Source of the DNA: Pusillimonas sp. DMV24BSW_D
Lineage (GTDB): Bacteria; Pseudomonadota; Gammaproteobacteria; Burkholderiales; Burkholderiaceae_B
Length of the DNA stretch: 64,000 nucleotides
NCBI RefSeq assembly: GCF_011388195.1
Contig: NZ_CP049990.1
Span: 2,294,001 to 2,358,000 of the forward strand
Direction: 5' to 3'
Under the pieces are notes generated by a model that saw only the letters and a list, made by a program, of their open reading frames with translations, was not told where the DNA came from and did no database searches. The translations under genes and the position numbers were made by a program. Below, in pieces: positions 7,940-17,512 of this stretch. How positions within the stretch are numbered: the first letter of the stretch is position 1; every line of letters starts with the position of its first letter.

Positions 7940-8902
7940 ATGATGAAAGTAATAGGCATCGATGAAATCACCTACGGGGCTAATGATTTTGATACCTGCA
8001 AAAAGTTTTTTAGTGATTGGGGCCTGTCGCTAACTAACGAGTCAACATCAAAGCTGGTGTTTTCCACATTGAACGGCTGCCGCGTCAATGTAGTGCGTGA
8101 AGATGATTCTGCTTATCCCGAACCCATTGAGAGCGGACCCACACTGCGTGAGGTGGTTTGGGGCGTGTCTTCATCCGATGTTGTAACCGAGTTTGCCCAA
8201 CGTCTGGCGACAGTTGCGGGCTACAGGAACGAGAACGGTCGTGTGTCATGTATCGACCCCACGGGTATGCTGGTGAGTTTTCAGCTTACGCAAAAGAAAG
8301 AGATAGAAGTCGAGTGCGGCGAATCCAACACTTGGAATAGCAAACCGCGACGCAATGCCGCCAGCCCCATTTACGACCGTGCTTATCCCATTGAGGTTGG
8401 GCATGTGGTCTTTTTTGTGAAAGATCTGGAAGCGGTGGAAAAATTCTATGTGGAGAATTTCGGTTTCGTACCGTCCGACCGTTATCCAGGCCGTGGCGTA
8501 TTCCTGCGCTGCGACCCCGACGGCGGTCACCACGACTTGTTTCTGTTGCAAACGCCAGACAAAAAAGTGGGTTTGAACCATGTGGCTTTTGCGGTGCGTG
8601 ACATTCACGAAGTATTCGGCGGCGGCCTGCATTTCGACCGCTGCGGCTGGAAAACGCAGTTGGGTCCAGGGCGCCACCCCATTTCGTCGGCTTACTTCTG
8701 GTACTTCGTGAACCCTGCCGGTGGGTTAATCGAGTACTACGCCGACGAAGATCAGCTGGATGAAAACTGGCAGCCCCGCGAGTTTGAACCCGCACCCACC
8801 CGTTTTGCTGAATGGGCGGTAGACGGTGGGCTGGATGGCTACACACGACGGCAAAAAAATACAGAAGCGCCTGAAGGGAAGTTTCTGACGGATAGAAAAT
8901 AA
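7940..8902 (+). CDS. Type I extradiol dioxygenase-like VOC protein
   Basis: Two-module vicinal-oxygen-chelate protein of 320 residues. The C-terminal module has the complete 2-His-1-carboxylate set of type I extradiol dioxygenases: His155 (GHVVFF), His214 (LNHVAF) and Glu265 (LIEYYAD). The second-shell residues His198, His246 (GRHP) and Tyr255 align with those of the BphC family in order and spacing. It is therefore likely an iron-dependent catechol-type ring-cleavage enzyme rather than a simple glyoxalase. AAAGGAG precedes tandem ATGs at 7940 and 7943. It is the last gene of the operon, followed by a rho-independent terminator. Substrate unknown; activity is inferred from active-site conservation. 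Confidence 0.82.
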   Translation: MMKVIGIDEITYGANDFDTCKKFFSDWGLSLTNESTSKLVFSTLNGCRVNVVREDDSAYPEPIESGPTLREVVWGVSSSDVVTEFAQRLATVAGYRNENGRVSCIDPTGMLVSFQLTQKKEIEVECGESNTWNSKPRRNAASPIYDRAYPIEVGHVVFFVKDLEAVEKFYVENFGFVPSDRYPGRGVFLRCDPDGGHHDLFLLQTPDKKVGLNHVAFAVRDIHEVFGGGLHFDRCGWKTQLGPGRHPISSAYFWYFVNPAGGLIEYYADEDQLDENWQPREFEPAPTRFAEWAVDGGLDGYTRRQKNTEAPEGKFLTDRK

Positions 8903-8930
8903 TAAAGTATCCATAGATCTGAAACCGTAG

Positions 8931-8974
8931 CGCCCTGGAAATGGAATAAAAATCCAGTTTCCGGGGCGTTTTTA
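8931..8974 (+). terminator. Rho-independent terminator of catabolic operon
   Basis: A long hairpin, CGCCCTGGAAA with TTTCCGGGGCG (one G-T pair), contains an inner TGGA/TCCA stem and is followed by TTTTTA. It lies 28 bases after the stop of the dioxygenase gene, so it should end the operon transcript. Confidence 0.85.
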
Positions 8975-9037
8975 TTGCTGTGCTTTGCGTGCGAAGTGAA
9001 TCATAAAAAGCGTTGACGTCATATTCCGGACGTAAAA

Positions 9038-9067
9038 AAACCGGGCTCGTTTTCACATAGCCCGGTT
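9038..9067 (-). terminator. Terminator for porin gene
   Basis: The hairpin AAACCGGGCT / AGCCCGGTTT, read on the minus strand, is followed by a run of T (positions 9040 to 9034). It sits about 110 bases beyond the porin stop codon and also separates the porin from the convergent catabolic operon. Confidence 0.75.
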
Positions 9068-9132
9068 TAAACTCAAATCTACGTATTGCATTTCTGCGCT
9101 AGCGTAGAAGTTACTACTAACGACTTCAGATA

Positions 9133-9161
9133 AACAGATCGGGCTTAAAGCCCGATCTGTT
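9133..9161 (-). terminator. Perfect hairpin just after the porin gene
   Basis: A 13-bp perfect stem (AACAGATCGGGCT / AGCCCGATCTGTT) with a 3-base loop begins 18 bases past the porin stop. On the minus strand it is followed by only a short T-rich stretch. It may be a first terminator or a 3'-end stabiliser of porin mRNA, with the stronger terminator further on. Confidence 0.55.
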
Positions 9162-9178
9162 AAAGCATCATGCTTCGA

Positions 9179-10327
9179 TTAGAAGCTGTGACGCAGACCT
9201 GCCATTACAGCAGTTTGGCTTTGACCGGCATTGGGGAGAATGTTTGGTCCGGGAGTGCCACCAGCAGCCGACAGACGGGTTGCGTCGTCGTTGTCCATGT
9301 ACGAAGCAGATGCGTATACGGACGTGCGCTTGGACAATGCATATTTCACACGAGCAACGTAGTACCAAACTTTCTGGCTACCAGCTGTGGCATTTTTGTA
9401 ACGCATGTAGTTAACAGAGCCATCAAGAGTAACAGCAGGTGTTACACCATAGGAGGCACCCAATGACCACAAGTCGGAACGGTCGCCCAAGCCTGGAACA
9501 TTGTTACCAACACCGTTGACGCCGTCATTCTTACGGTTCAAGTAGGTAAGAGCGACTTTCAGTGCGTCGAACTTAACATAGGCGTTAGCCAGGATACGAC
9601 GGTCTTTGTCGCCGGAGCCCAAACCGTAGTAGTTGTTTGCGCCTGTGCCTTCACCTTTGAGCACGTCATAAGCAGCGTTTACACCCCAACCAGCGGTGTT
9701 ATAGCCCAGCATGAACGAGTATGCGCCGCACTCACCGTTGTTGTTGTAGTCAACACCACAGTTCGAACCACCAGGGCCACCAGCACTTGATGTATCACGA
9801 CCACGTGCCCAAGCGGCACCAAATGTGAAGTTGTCAAACGAACCACGATATGTAACGGAGTTGTCCATACGGGCATTGGGGAAGTAGTTGTCGAGTGTAC
9901 CCAGGCCATAGGCGTTGGGGCCCATGATGTCACCATGGATGTTCGCCCAGAAGAGCATGCTGTACTGGCGGCCTAATGCAAATTGACCCCAGTCACCCTT
10001 CAGACCAACCCAAGCCTGACGACCGAACAAACGGCCACCTTGGCCGGACATGCCAGTCGCTTGACCGAAACCAGATTCCAAAGTGAAAACGGCGCTAAGG
10101 TTGTCGGAGAGCTTTTCCGTACCACGCAGACCCCAGTATGAAGGCCAGGTGGAAGTGGCTGTTGTGAAGTGAACGGAGCTGTTGCTGCCGCCGGTGCCGT
10201 CGGCGATGTTGTTGACGTATTCAACAGCTGTGTCGATGTTACCGTAAAGGGTAACGCTAGTTCCCTGGGCGGATGCCAGCATCGGGAACGAGAGGGCCAG
10301 GCCCACTGTAAGTGCTTTTAACTTCAT
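9179..10327 (-). CDS. General porin, Burkholderiales type
   Basis: Outer-membrane porin of 382 residues. A signal peptide (MKLKALTVGLALSFPMLASA) is followed by the mature start QGTSVTLYGNID, alternating beta-strand pattern, several conserved aromatic-Gly strands, and the terminal Phe (ending RHSF) needed for BAM recognition. It forms a trimeric 16-stranded channel for small hydrophilic solutes. Monocistronic, with two hairpins downstream and a long 432-base leader region upstream where regulatory elements may lie. GGAGAA precedes the ATG. Family is certain; selectivity is not readable from sequence. Confidence 0.95.
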   Translation of the reverse strand: MKLKALTVGLALSFPMLASAQGTSVTLYGNIDTAVEYVNNIADGTGGSNSSVHFTTATSTWPSYWGLRGTEKLSDNLSAVFTLESGFGQATGMSGQGGRLFGRQAWVGLKGDWGQFALGRQYSMLFWANIHGDIMGPNAYGLGTLDNYFPNARMDNSVTYRGSFDNFTFGAAWARGRDTSSAGGPGGSNCGVDYNNNGECGAYSFMLGYNTAGWGVNAAYDVLKGEGTGANNYYGLGSGDKDRRILANAYVKFDALKVALTYLNRKNDGVNGVGNNVPGLGDRSDLWSLGASYGVTPAVTLDGSVNYMRYKNATAGSQKVWYYVARVKYALSKRTSVYASASYMDNDDATRLSAAGGTPGPNILPNAGQSQTAVMAGLRHSF

Positions 10328-10759
10328 TGGTTAGTTCTCCAACGTTGATGAAAATTATGCCGTTTGGCGGCACTGTTTTAGTAATGCAACCAACTGCGTC
10401 ACTTTACTACTAACTGTAAATTTGTTACACCAGGAAACTCGGTTAACTGCGCCGCAAGGTTTTCAGTTGGTGTGACCAGTTTGGCACATTTTCACTGTTT
10501 TGCCCTACGTTGTTTTTCATGCGTAATCGCTTGATAACTGTACGTTTCCTGAGCGTTGAAGTGAGTGTAAAGAGGGTGTCATATGAGCACGATAAGGGTT
10601 AACCCTTCGTTAGGCCGTTGTGTATTAAAAAAACAACGTAATTATGACGATTTGATGAAGCCACAAGGAAAAGTGTGGTTTTTATACCGCAGTTTTAAGC
10701 GTACTGAACGTTGTAAAAATATGACGCTTAACTAGACGGAAGGGCGAATTTTATGGGTT
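10328..10759 (-). other. Non-coding region upstream of the porin gene
   Basis: This 432-base gap contains no credible gene. It must hold the porin promoter and 5' untranslated region (the porin is read leftward), but no convincing -35/-10 pair was found. It is AT-rich in places and includes the 14-bp palindrome described separately. The right edge abuts the dsbB stop codon. Confidence 0.6.
10594..10607. promoter_or_regulatory. 14-bp perfect palindrome
   Basis: AAGGGTTAACCCTT is a perfect inverted repeat in the gap between the porin and dsbB, about 270 bases upstream of the porin start. Its symmetry suits a dimeric regulator, but no known operator was recognised and a chance occurrence is possible. 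Confidence 0.3.
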
Positions 10760-11236
10760 TCAGCGTTTGCGGATTAGAACCAGGGCACTTAAAAAGGCCA
10801 CCACGGCAAACAAGCCCATGCTCCACAGTGCGTATTCAATGCCGATCAGGTTCACCCGTGCGTCCATACATGTAGCGTAAATGCCGAACAGCCAGGGAAA
10901 GCCGGCATCCAGACCCGACGCCACCATGAAACGGTCGGCAAAAGTTTGTGCGCATGAAAACATTTGTGCCGCCACGGTGTATTGATACCAGGCAGCCATG
11001 ACACCCAGCAATCCCAGAATCAATGTTGTGCCGCCAACGATACGGTGCCCCAGGCCGGGGCGTAACACCAGCACGCCAAGCCAGCACACAATTGCAATGA
11101 CTATATAAACAAGCCGCTGCAATACACACCAGGCACAAGGTTGCATATCGAATACGTGCTGCGACACCAGGGCGACGCCTACAGCAGCAATACAAACAAG
11201 CGCGATGGTATGAAGCAGTTTGGTTGTGGTAGACAT
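10760..11236 (-). CDS. dsbB: Disulfide bond formation protein B
   Basis: Inner-membrane quinone reductase of 158 residues that reoxidises DsbA. It has four predicted transmembrane segments. The first periplasmic loop has the CAWC redox pair (Cys34, Cys37), and the second has Cys95 and Cys123, so both disulfide pairs are present. Length is normal for the family. The gene lies 15 bases downstream of glnD on the same strand and may be co-transcribed with it; no dsbA is nearby. Assignment is firm from the cysteine layout and topology. Confidence 0.93.
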   Translation of the reverse strand: MSTTTKLLHTIALVCIAAVGVALVSQHVFDMQPCAWCVLQRLVYIVIAIVCWLGVLVLRPGLGHRIVGGTTLILGLLGVMAAWYQYTVAAQMFSCAQTFADRFMVASGLDAGFPWLFGIYATCMDARVNLIGIEYALWSMGLFAVVAFLSALVLIRKR

Positions 11237-11251
11237 AGAAAGCTTTGTTGG

Positions 11252-13852
11252 TTAAAGACTATGCGCAAGCGCTGGGTTGGGGGTGTCGCTTAAGCGGGCC
11301 AATAAGTTACGTTCGAATTGTAACTGTGCCCGAGGGTGTTCCAGCGCATCGCCTTGAATAATAAATACATCTTCAACGCGGTCGCCCAGGGTGAGTACTT
11401 TGGCCATTTGCAGGTTAATGTCGTGGCGGGCAAACACCTGCGCCAGACTGTACAACAAACCGGGGCGGTCGGACGCGGTAACCGCGAGGCGCCACGACTT
11501 GGAATTTTCGTCGGGTTGCAATTCAACATTTGGCACGATGGGAAATACACGCGACCGTCGCGACATACGGCCAACAACAGGGCGTGGTACTTCGGCATTG
11601 TTGGGCAGTGTTTTTTGAAGGGCGTCGGTTAACTCGTGCTCAACCAGGCTGGCCCAGGAGCGGTAGTCGGTGTCACGGCTGGGTAATAAGACAATGAAGC
11701 TGTCGAGCGCCCAGCCATGGTGTGTGGTGTGGATGCGTGCATCCTGAATGCTTAGGGTGTGTTGGTCGAAGTAGGCGCAAATGGCAACGAAAAGGTCGGG
11801 CCGGTCTTTGGCGTAAACCATAATCTGCAAACCTTGATTCTGTCCGATCACACGCGCTTTTACAATTGGCGTTTCCGCATTGACGCGGTAATACAAATGG
11901 CGTGTGTGCCAGGCAATTTCCGAGGCATCGTGGCGCAGAAAATAGGCAACATCAAGTACTTTCCAAAACGTGTCGCGCGCGTCGTCGCGTAAGCCCATTA
12001 AGCGAATTTCAGAGCTGGCCGCTTGTTTGCGTTGAGCCAGCACCGTGCCGGTGTCGGGCTGTGCACCACCCAGTGCCTCAAGGGTCAGATGGTACAAGTC
12101 TTCAAGCAATTTGCCTTTCCAGGAGTTCCATACTTTTGGGCTGGTACCGCGAATGTCGGCGACGGTTAGCAGATATAAAGCAGCCAATTTCCGCTCGGTT
12201 TTCACATAGCGGGCGAACTCGTGCACTGATTGCGCGTCGGTGAGGTCGCGTTTTTGCGCAAACTTCGACATGGTCAGGTGCTCGCGTACCAGAAACTCCA
12301 CCAGTGCCGTATCGTCTTTATCCAGGTTGTGGTTTTTGCAGAAGCGACGCACGTCGCGCGCGCCCAGCTCGGAGTGATCGCCGCCCCGACCTTTTGCAAT
12401 ATCATGGTAAAGCGCAGCAATATAGAGTAGCCACGGCCGGTCCATGTCGGCAATCAGTTGACTGGCCAACGGGTATTCCTGGGCGTGCTCCGGCATGGTG
12501 AAGCGTCGAATATTACGAATAACGCGCAGAATGTGTTGATCAACTGTATAGGCGTGGAACAGATCATGTTGCATTTGGCCCACGATTTTGCGGAATTCCG
12601 GCAGGTAGCGCGGCAATATATTCAGCAGAGTCATGCGCCGCAACGCGTGCACAATGCCACGTGGTTGTTGCAGTATTTGAATAAACAGATAACGGTTGAT
12701 GGGGTTGCGCCGGAATTGAGTGTCAATTAAGCGCCGCGCATGCCACATGGCCCGCATGACCTGTGCCGACAAACCGGTGAGCTCGGCATGTTCCTGCATT
12801 ACCAGAAAAGCGCGCAACAGCAGGGTGGGGTTACGTTCGAAGGCGTCGGGTAATTGGGTGTCGAGCCGGTTGTAAGCCACACAGAAATCGTCATCCAGCG
12901 CGCGCCATTCGCCGCGCGTTTCAGGGAACAGGCGCTCCTCGAAGGTTTGCATCAAAATGGTGTTTAGCTGGTTCACCACACGCGCAGCCCAGTAATAACG
13001 CTGCATTAATAGCTCGCTAGGCCGGCGCGTGCGTGTGGCTTCAAACCCGTAAACTTTAGCCAATGAGGGTTGCAGGTCGAACAACAGGCGGTCTTCGCGG
13101 CGCCCGGCTAAAAGGTGCAGTTCAATACGCAGCCGTTTGAAGGCCAGTTCCGCCCGACGCAGGGCCCGGTACTCGGAAGGGGTCACCAAATCGGTTTGTC
13201 CGATTTCGCGCCAGGTTTGCCCGATACCCGAGGCCTGAGCGATCCATAACAACACCATCAAGTCGCGCAATCCGCCTGGCGCCTCTTTGCAGTTTGGTTC
13301 TAATGCGTAGGGGGTGTCCTGGTGGCGGGCGTGCCGTTGCTGCATTTCCGACCGCTTGGCCTGGAAAAAAGCACGTGGGTCGCGTTGTGAGGCCATGGTA
13401 TCGGCCAATTGTGTCAGTAGCGCTTTACTGCCCGCCAGCCAGCGGCACTCCATTAACGCCGTTTCTACAGTAATGTCGTTTGAGGCTTCACGCCGACAGT
13501 CTTCAATAGTGCGAACGCTGTGACCCACCTCAAACCCCAGATCCCATAGCGCCGCAACCAGTTTTTCCAGACGCACTTGATCTTCGCTATCAGGCTCGTG
13601 TGCCAAAAGGATCAGAACATCAATATCGGAATAAGGATAGAGCTCCCCGCGTCCATAGCCCCCCACAGCGGCGAGCGCTGCGTCTCGGGGCAACGGTGCA
13701 GTTTTGAGGATTTCGCGCAAGGTTTGGTCAGTTACGCGCCGCAAGGCTGTTAATAAAGCTTCCGGGCGTAAATGACGTCGATAGCTTTCAATGACGTTGT
13801 GCCGCTTTTGGGTGTATGTATCGCGAAGCGAATGCAGGTGAGCGAACGTCAT
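11252..13852 (-). CDS. glnD: [Protein-PII] uridylyltransferase/uridylyl-removing enzyme
   Basis: Bifunctional nitrogen sensor of 866 residues. The N-terminal nucleotidyltransferase domain has GGYGRGELYPYSDIDV (catalytic Asp76, Asp78), followed by the GlnE-like linker, an HD hydrolase domain (YHDIAKGRGGDHSELG, near residue 480) and two C-terminal ACT domains that bind glutamine. It uridylylates PII under nitrogen limitation and removes UMP when glutamine is high. It follows map after 24 bases on the same strand, a gene order common in betaproteobacteria. The predicted start ATG 13852 fits the family. All domains are intact. Confidence 0.97.
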   Translation of the reverse strand: MTFAHLHSLRDTYTQKRHNVIESYRRHLRPEALLTALRRVTDQTLREILKTAPLPRDAALAAVGGYGRGELYPYSDIDVLILLAHEPDSEDQVRLEKLVAALWDLGFEVGHSVRTIEDCRREASNDITVETALMECRWLAGSKALLTQLADTMASQRDPRAFFQAKRSEMQQRHARHQDTPYALEPNCKEAPGGLRDLMVLLWIAQASGIGQTWREIGQTDLVTPSEYRALRRAELAFKRLRIELHLLAGRREDRLLFDLQPSLAKVYGFEATRTRRPSELLMQRYYWAARVVNQLNTILMQTFEERLFPETRGEWRALDDDFCVAYNRLDTQLPDAFERNPTLLLRAFLVMQEHAELTGLSAQVMRAMWHARRLIDTQFRRNPINRYLFIQILQQPRGIVHALRRMTLLNILPRYLPEFRKIVGQMQHDLFHAYTVDQHILRVIRNIRRFTMPEHAQEYPLASQLIADMDRPWLLYIAALYHDIAKGRGGDHSELGARDVRRFCKNHNLDKDDTALVEFLVREHLTMSKFAQKRDLTDAQSVHEFARYVKTERKLAALYLLTVADIRGTSPKVWNSWKGKLLEDLYHLTLEALGGAQPDTGTVLAQRKQAASSEIRLMGLRDDARDTFWKVLDVAYFLRHDASEIAWHTRHLYYRVNAETPIVKARVIGQNQGLQIMVYAKDRPDLFVAICAYFDQHTLSIQDARIHTTHHGWALDSFIVLLPSRDTDYRSWASLVEHELTDALQKTLPNNAEVPRPVVGRMSRRSRVFPIVPNVELQPDENSKSWRLAVTASDRPGLLYSLAQVFARHDINLQMAKVLTLGDRVEDVFIIQGDALEHPRAQLQFERNLLARLSDTPNPALAHSL

Positions 13853-13876
13853 TGAAGCTATGTCTATGTGCTTGAG

Positions 13877-14701
13877 TTAAGAAATATTAAGTACCCCATA
13901 CCCCTTTGCGAAGGCGGGTGGGGTTGGCATGTTTGGCGAAACAGTAAGCACTTCGTATGCCGACTCTGTGACCAATACGCTGTGCTCCCATTGTGCCGAC
14001 AAGCTGTGGTCTCGCGTGACGACTGTCCAGCCGTCAGCCAGCTGGCGAATGTCTTTGCGACCAGCGTTAATCATGGGTTCGACCGTAAAAATCATCCCGG
14101 GTTCCAACTCAATGCCGGTACCTGCTTTACCGTAATGCAGAATTTGCGGGTCTTGATGAAATTTTTGCCCAACACCATGGCCGCAATATTCGCGAACAAC
14201 CGAAAAACCCTGTTTTTCGGCATGTTTTTGAATAGCCGAGCCAATGTCGCCCAACCGCGCGCCGGGTTTCACCTGCTCAATGCCCAGCCACATGCATTCA
14301 TAGGTGGCCTCTACCAGGCGACGGGCAAGAATGGAGGGTTCACCAATATAGAACATACGGCTGGTGTCGCCGAACCAGCCGTCTTTAATGACTGTTACGT
14401 CGATGTTCAGAATATCGCCGTTTTTCAGTACCTTTTCGCCAGGAATGCCGTGGCAGATAACGTGGTTCACCGAAGCGCAGATGGCACCGGGGAACGGTGG
14501 ATACCCTGGTGGCGCGTAACCCACCGTCGCCGATTCGACGTTGAGTTCGTTGGTAATGTAGTCGAGGCACAGTCGGTCGAGCTCACCCGTGGTGATACCG
14601 GCGCGCACGTGGGTTGCCAGGTAGTCCAGGGTTTGTGCCGCCGCCTGACAGGCAGCGCGCATTTTGTCGAGATCGTGTGGGTCGGTTACCAAAGGAATCA
14701 T
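13877..14701 (-). CDS. map: Methionine aminopeptidase type I
   Basis: Cytosolic metallopeptidase of 274 residues that removes the N-terminal Met from nascent proteins. The five metal ligands of the pita-bread fold are visible: Asp in NIDVT, Asp in GDTSRM, His in GHGVG, Glu in FTVEPM and Glu in QWEHS. It is divergent from rpsB, sharing a 219-base promoter region, and is followed by glnD. A C-terminal extension of about ten residues (PAFAKGYGVLNIS) goes beyond the usual family end. Confidence 0.97.
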   Translation of the reverse strand: MIPLVTDPHDLDKMRAACQAAAQTLDYLATHVRAGITTGELDRLCLDYITNELNVESATVGYAPPGYPPFPGAICASVNHVICHGIPGEKVLKNGDILNIDVTVIKDGWFGDTSRMFYIGEPSILARRLVEATYECMWLGIEQVKPGARLGDIGSAIQKHAEKQGFSVVREYCGHGVGQKFHQDPQILHYGKAGTGIELEPGMIFTVEPMINAGRKDIRQLADGWTVVTRDHSLSAQWEHSVLVTESAYEVLTVSPNMPTPPAFAKGYGVLNIS

Positions 14702-14920
14702 AGGAACTTGAGCAATATAAACAAAAGATAGTAGAATTATAGGCTTTCCTGAATTTGGCGAACATCTAAGCCAACAGGAAAAAATCGCGTGCCTGGTCGA
14801 ACAGGGTGTTTGAGGCGCTGAACTGATTAACGCTTAAGTTGGGTTTAAACCAATACAGTATCAGATTGGCGCAATCAAATCATACGAACCGGGTGCAAGA
14901 CCTAACCCTTGGAGAATACT
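14702..14920. promoter_or_regulatory. Divergent map/rpsB promoter region
   Basis: A 219-base gap between divergent map and rpsB. It must contain promoters in both directions and the rpsB leader, where ribosomal protein S2 autoregulation acts in other bacteria. I see no confident -35/-10 pair and no recognised S2-binding structure. CTTGGAGA at 14909-14916 is the rpsB ribosome-binding site. Confidence 0.5.
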
Positions 14921-15676
14921 ATGTCTTTAATGCGTGAAATGCTGGAAGCCGGTGTGCACTTTGGCCACCAAACCCGTTTCTGGAACCCCAAAATGGCACC
15001 ATATATTTTTGGTGCCCGTAACAAAATCCATATCGTCAACCTCGAGCGCACGGTTGAAAAATACCTTGAGGCTGCCAAGTTCATGCGCCAAACGGCAGCG
15101 CGTGGCGGCAACATTCTTTTCGTCGGCACCAAGCGCGCCGCTCGTGAAATTGTGGCCGAAGAAGCAACGCGCTGCGGTATGCCCTATGTTGACGCCCGCT
15201 GGCTCGGCGGCATGATGACCAACTTTAAAACGGTTAAAACATCCATTAAACGCCTGAAAGACATGGAAGCTCAGAAAGCGGAAGGCACGACTGAGCTGAA
15301 AATCAAAAAAGAAGCACTCATGTTTGAACGCGAGCTCGAGAAGCTGAATAAAGCACTGGGCGGCATTAAAGACATGAACACTTTGCCCGACGCTTTGTTC
15401 GTCATTGACGTCGGCTTTCACAAAATCGCCATTGCCGAAGCGCGTACCCTGGGTATTCCCGTTGTGGGCGTGGTTGATACCAACCATTCACCTGACGGTA
15501 TCGACTACGTCATTCCCGGCAACGATGACTCCACCAAAGCGATTACGCTTTATGCAAAAGGCATGGCGGATGCAGTTCTGGAAGGGCGTGAGCAAAGCCT
15601 GAATGGCCTGGTGGAAGAATTGGCCGAAGGCGAAGAAGAGTTTGTCGAGGTTGAAGAAGAAGCGCGCGGCGAGTAA
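14921..15676 (+). CDS. rpsB: 30S ribosomal protein S2
   Basis: Ribosomal protein S2 of 251 residues, beginning [19 protein letters not shown], which matches the family start. An in-frame upstream ATG at 14909 is rejected because GGAGA lies within it. The conserved segments [20 protein letters not shown] and [19 protein letters not shown] are present, and the acidic C-terminal tail is typical. It is the first gene of the rpsB-tsf-pyrH-frr cluster, and a strong hairpin separates it from tsf. Confidence 0.98.
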   Translation: MSLMREMLEAGVHFGHQTRFWNPKMAPYIFGARNKIHIVNLERTVEKYLEAAKFMRQTAARGGNILFVGTKRAAREIVAEEATRCGMPYVDARWLGGMMTNFKTVKTSIKRLKDMEAQKAEGTTELKIKKEALMFERELEKLNKALGGIKDMNTLPDALFVIDVGFHKIAIAEARTLGIPVVGVVDTNHSPDGIDYVIPGNDDSTKAITLYAKGMADAVLEGREQSLNGLVEELAEGEEEFVEVEEEARGE

Positions 15677-15724
15677 TTCCCGATGCGAAACGTCTGAATA
15701 AGGCGTTTCATTCAACCGTTTACC

Positions 15725-15750
15725 CGCGCCCCGGTTTTACCCGGGGCGCG
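15725..15750 (+). terminator. Hairpin between rpsB and tsf (attenuator candidate)
   Basis: A perfect 10-bp GC-only stem, CGCGCCCCGG / CCGGGGCGCG, with a 6-base loop lies in the rpsB-tsf gap. It is followed by TCTTAATG rather than a U-run, so it is probably an attenuator, a processing site or an mRNA stabiliser that sets the S2:EF-Ts ratio rather than a full terminator. Confidence 0.6.
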
Positions 15751-15772
15751 TCTTAATGAATTGGAGAATATT

Positions 15773-16648
15773 GTGGCTCAAATTACCGCATCAATGGTTA
15801 AAGAACTGCGTGAAAAAACCGACGCGCCCATGATGGAATGCAAGAAAGCATTAACCGAAGCCGATGGCGACTTGGCGCGTGCTGAGGAAATTCTGCGCGT
15901 AAAGCTGGGTAATAAAGCCAGCAAAGCGGCCAGCCGCGTTACGGCCGAAGGCCTCATTACCGTTAACATTGCCGCCGACAGCAAGAAAGGCTCGGTTGTT
16001 GAAGTGAACTGCGAAACCGACTTTGTTGCCAAGAACGATGATTTCATCGCTTTTGTAAATGAAGTTGCTGCACTCGTTACCGAAAAGAACCCTGCCGACG
16101 TTGCTGCGTTGTCGGAATTGGCTTTCCGCGATGGTACGGTTGAATCCGTGCGCACCGGCCTGGTTGGCAAAATCGGTGAAAACATTTCGGTTCGTCGTTT
16201 CAAGCGTTTCGAAACCGAAAATAAACTTGCCTGCTATGTTCACGGCGGCAAAATTGGTGTGCTGGTTGATTTCAACGGCGACGACGAAGTGGGTAAAGAC
16301 CTGGCCATGCACATTGCTGCTACCAAGCCTAAAGCACTAGACGCCGCCGGCGTCGCAGCCGAGGATATCGAGAAAGAGCGTTCGGTTGCCCAGCAAAAAG
16401 CCACGGAATCGGGCAAGCCGGCCGACATCGTAACCAAAATGGTCGAAGGCTCGGTTGCCAAATTCCTGAAGGAAGTTACGCTGTTGTCACAGCCTTTCGT
16501 AAAGAACGACAAGCAAACAATCGAGCAAATGCTCAAAGCGAATAACGCTGGTATCGCCGGCTTCGCCTTGTATGTTGTCGGCGAAGGGATCGAGAAAAAG
16601 TCTGAAGATTTTGCCGCCGAAGTTGCCGCAGCAGCCGGCAAAGCATAA
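15773..16648 (+). CDS. tsf: Elongation factor Ts
   Basis: Nucleotide exchange factor for EF-Tu, 291 residues. The start is GTG 15773 after TTGGAGA, giving [16 protein letters not shown] as in other EF-Ts proteins; an upstream in-frame ATG at 15761 overlaps the ribosome-binding site. The N-terminal UBA-like domain contains [11 protein letters not shown], and the core has the TDFVAKND segment that contacts EF-Tu. It lies after rpsB and before pyrH, as is usual. No irregularity. Confidence 0.98.
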   Translation: MAQITASMVKELREKTDAPMMECKKALTEADGDLARAEEILRVKLGNKASKAASRVTAEGLITVNIAADSKKGSVVEVNCETDFVAKNDDFIAFVNEVAALVTEKNPADVAALSELAFRDGTVESVRTGLVGKIGENISVRRFKRFETENKLACYVHGGKIGVLVDFNGDDEVGKDLAMHIAATKPKALDAAGVAAEDIEKERSVAQQKATESGKPADIVTKMVEGSVAKFLKEVTLLSQPFVKNDKQTIEQMLKANNAGIAGFALYVVGEGIEKKSEDFAAEVAAAAGKA

Positions 16649-16692
16649 AGTACGGTTACGCGTACTTCGCTTAGCGTATCATTAAGTGTAAT

Positions 16693-17492
<800 letters not shown>

Positions 17493-17512
17493 TCGGAAAC
17501 AAGGATTGAAGA

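Noticed and set aside
8286-9056. A 256-codon minus-strand frame
   Set aside because: Mostly antisense to the dioxygenase gene and running through its terminator.
13868-14731. A 287-codon open frame on the plus strand
   Set aside because: Antisense to map, whose five metal ligands are clear; no motif or ribosome-binding site supports the opposite frame.
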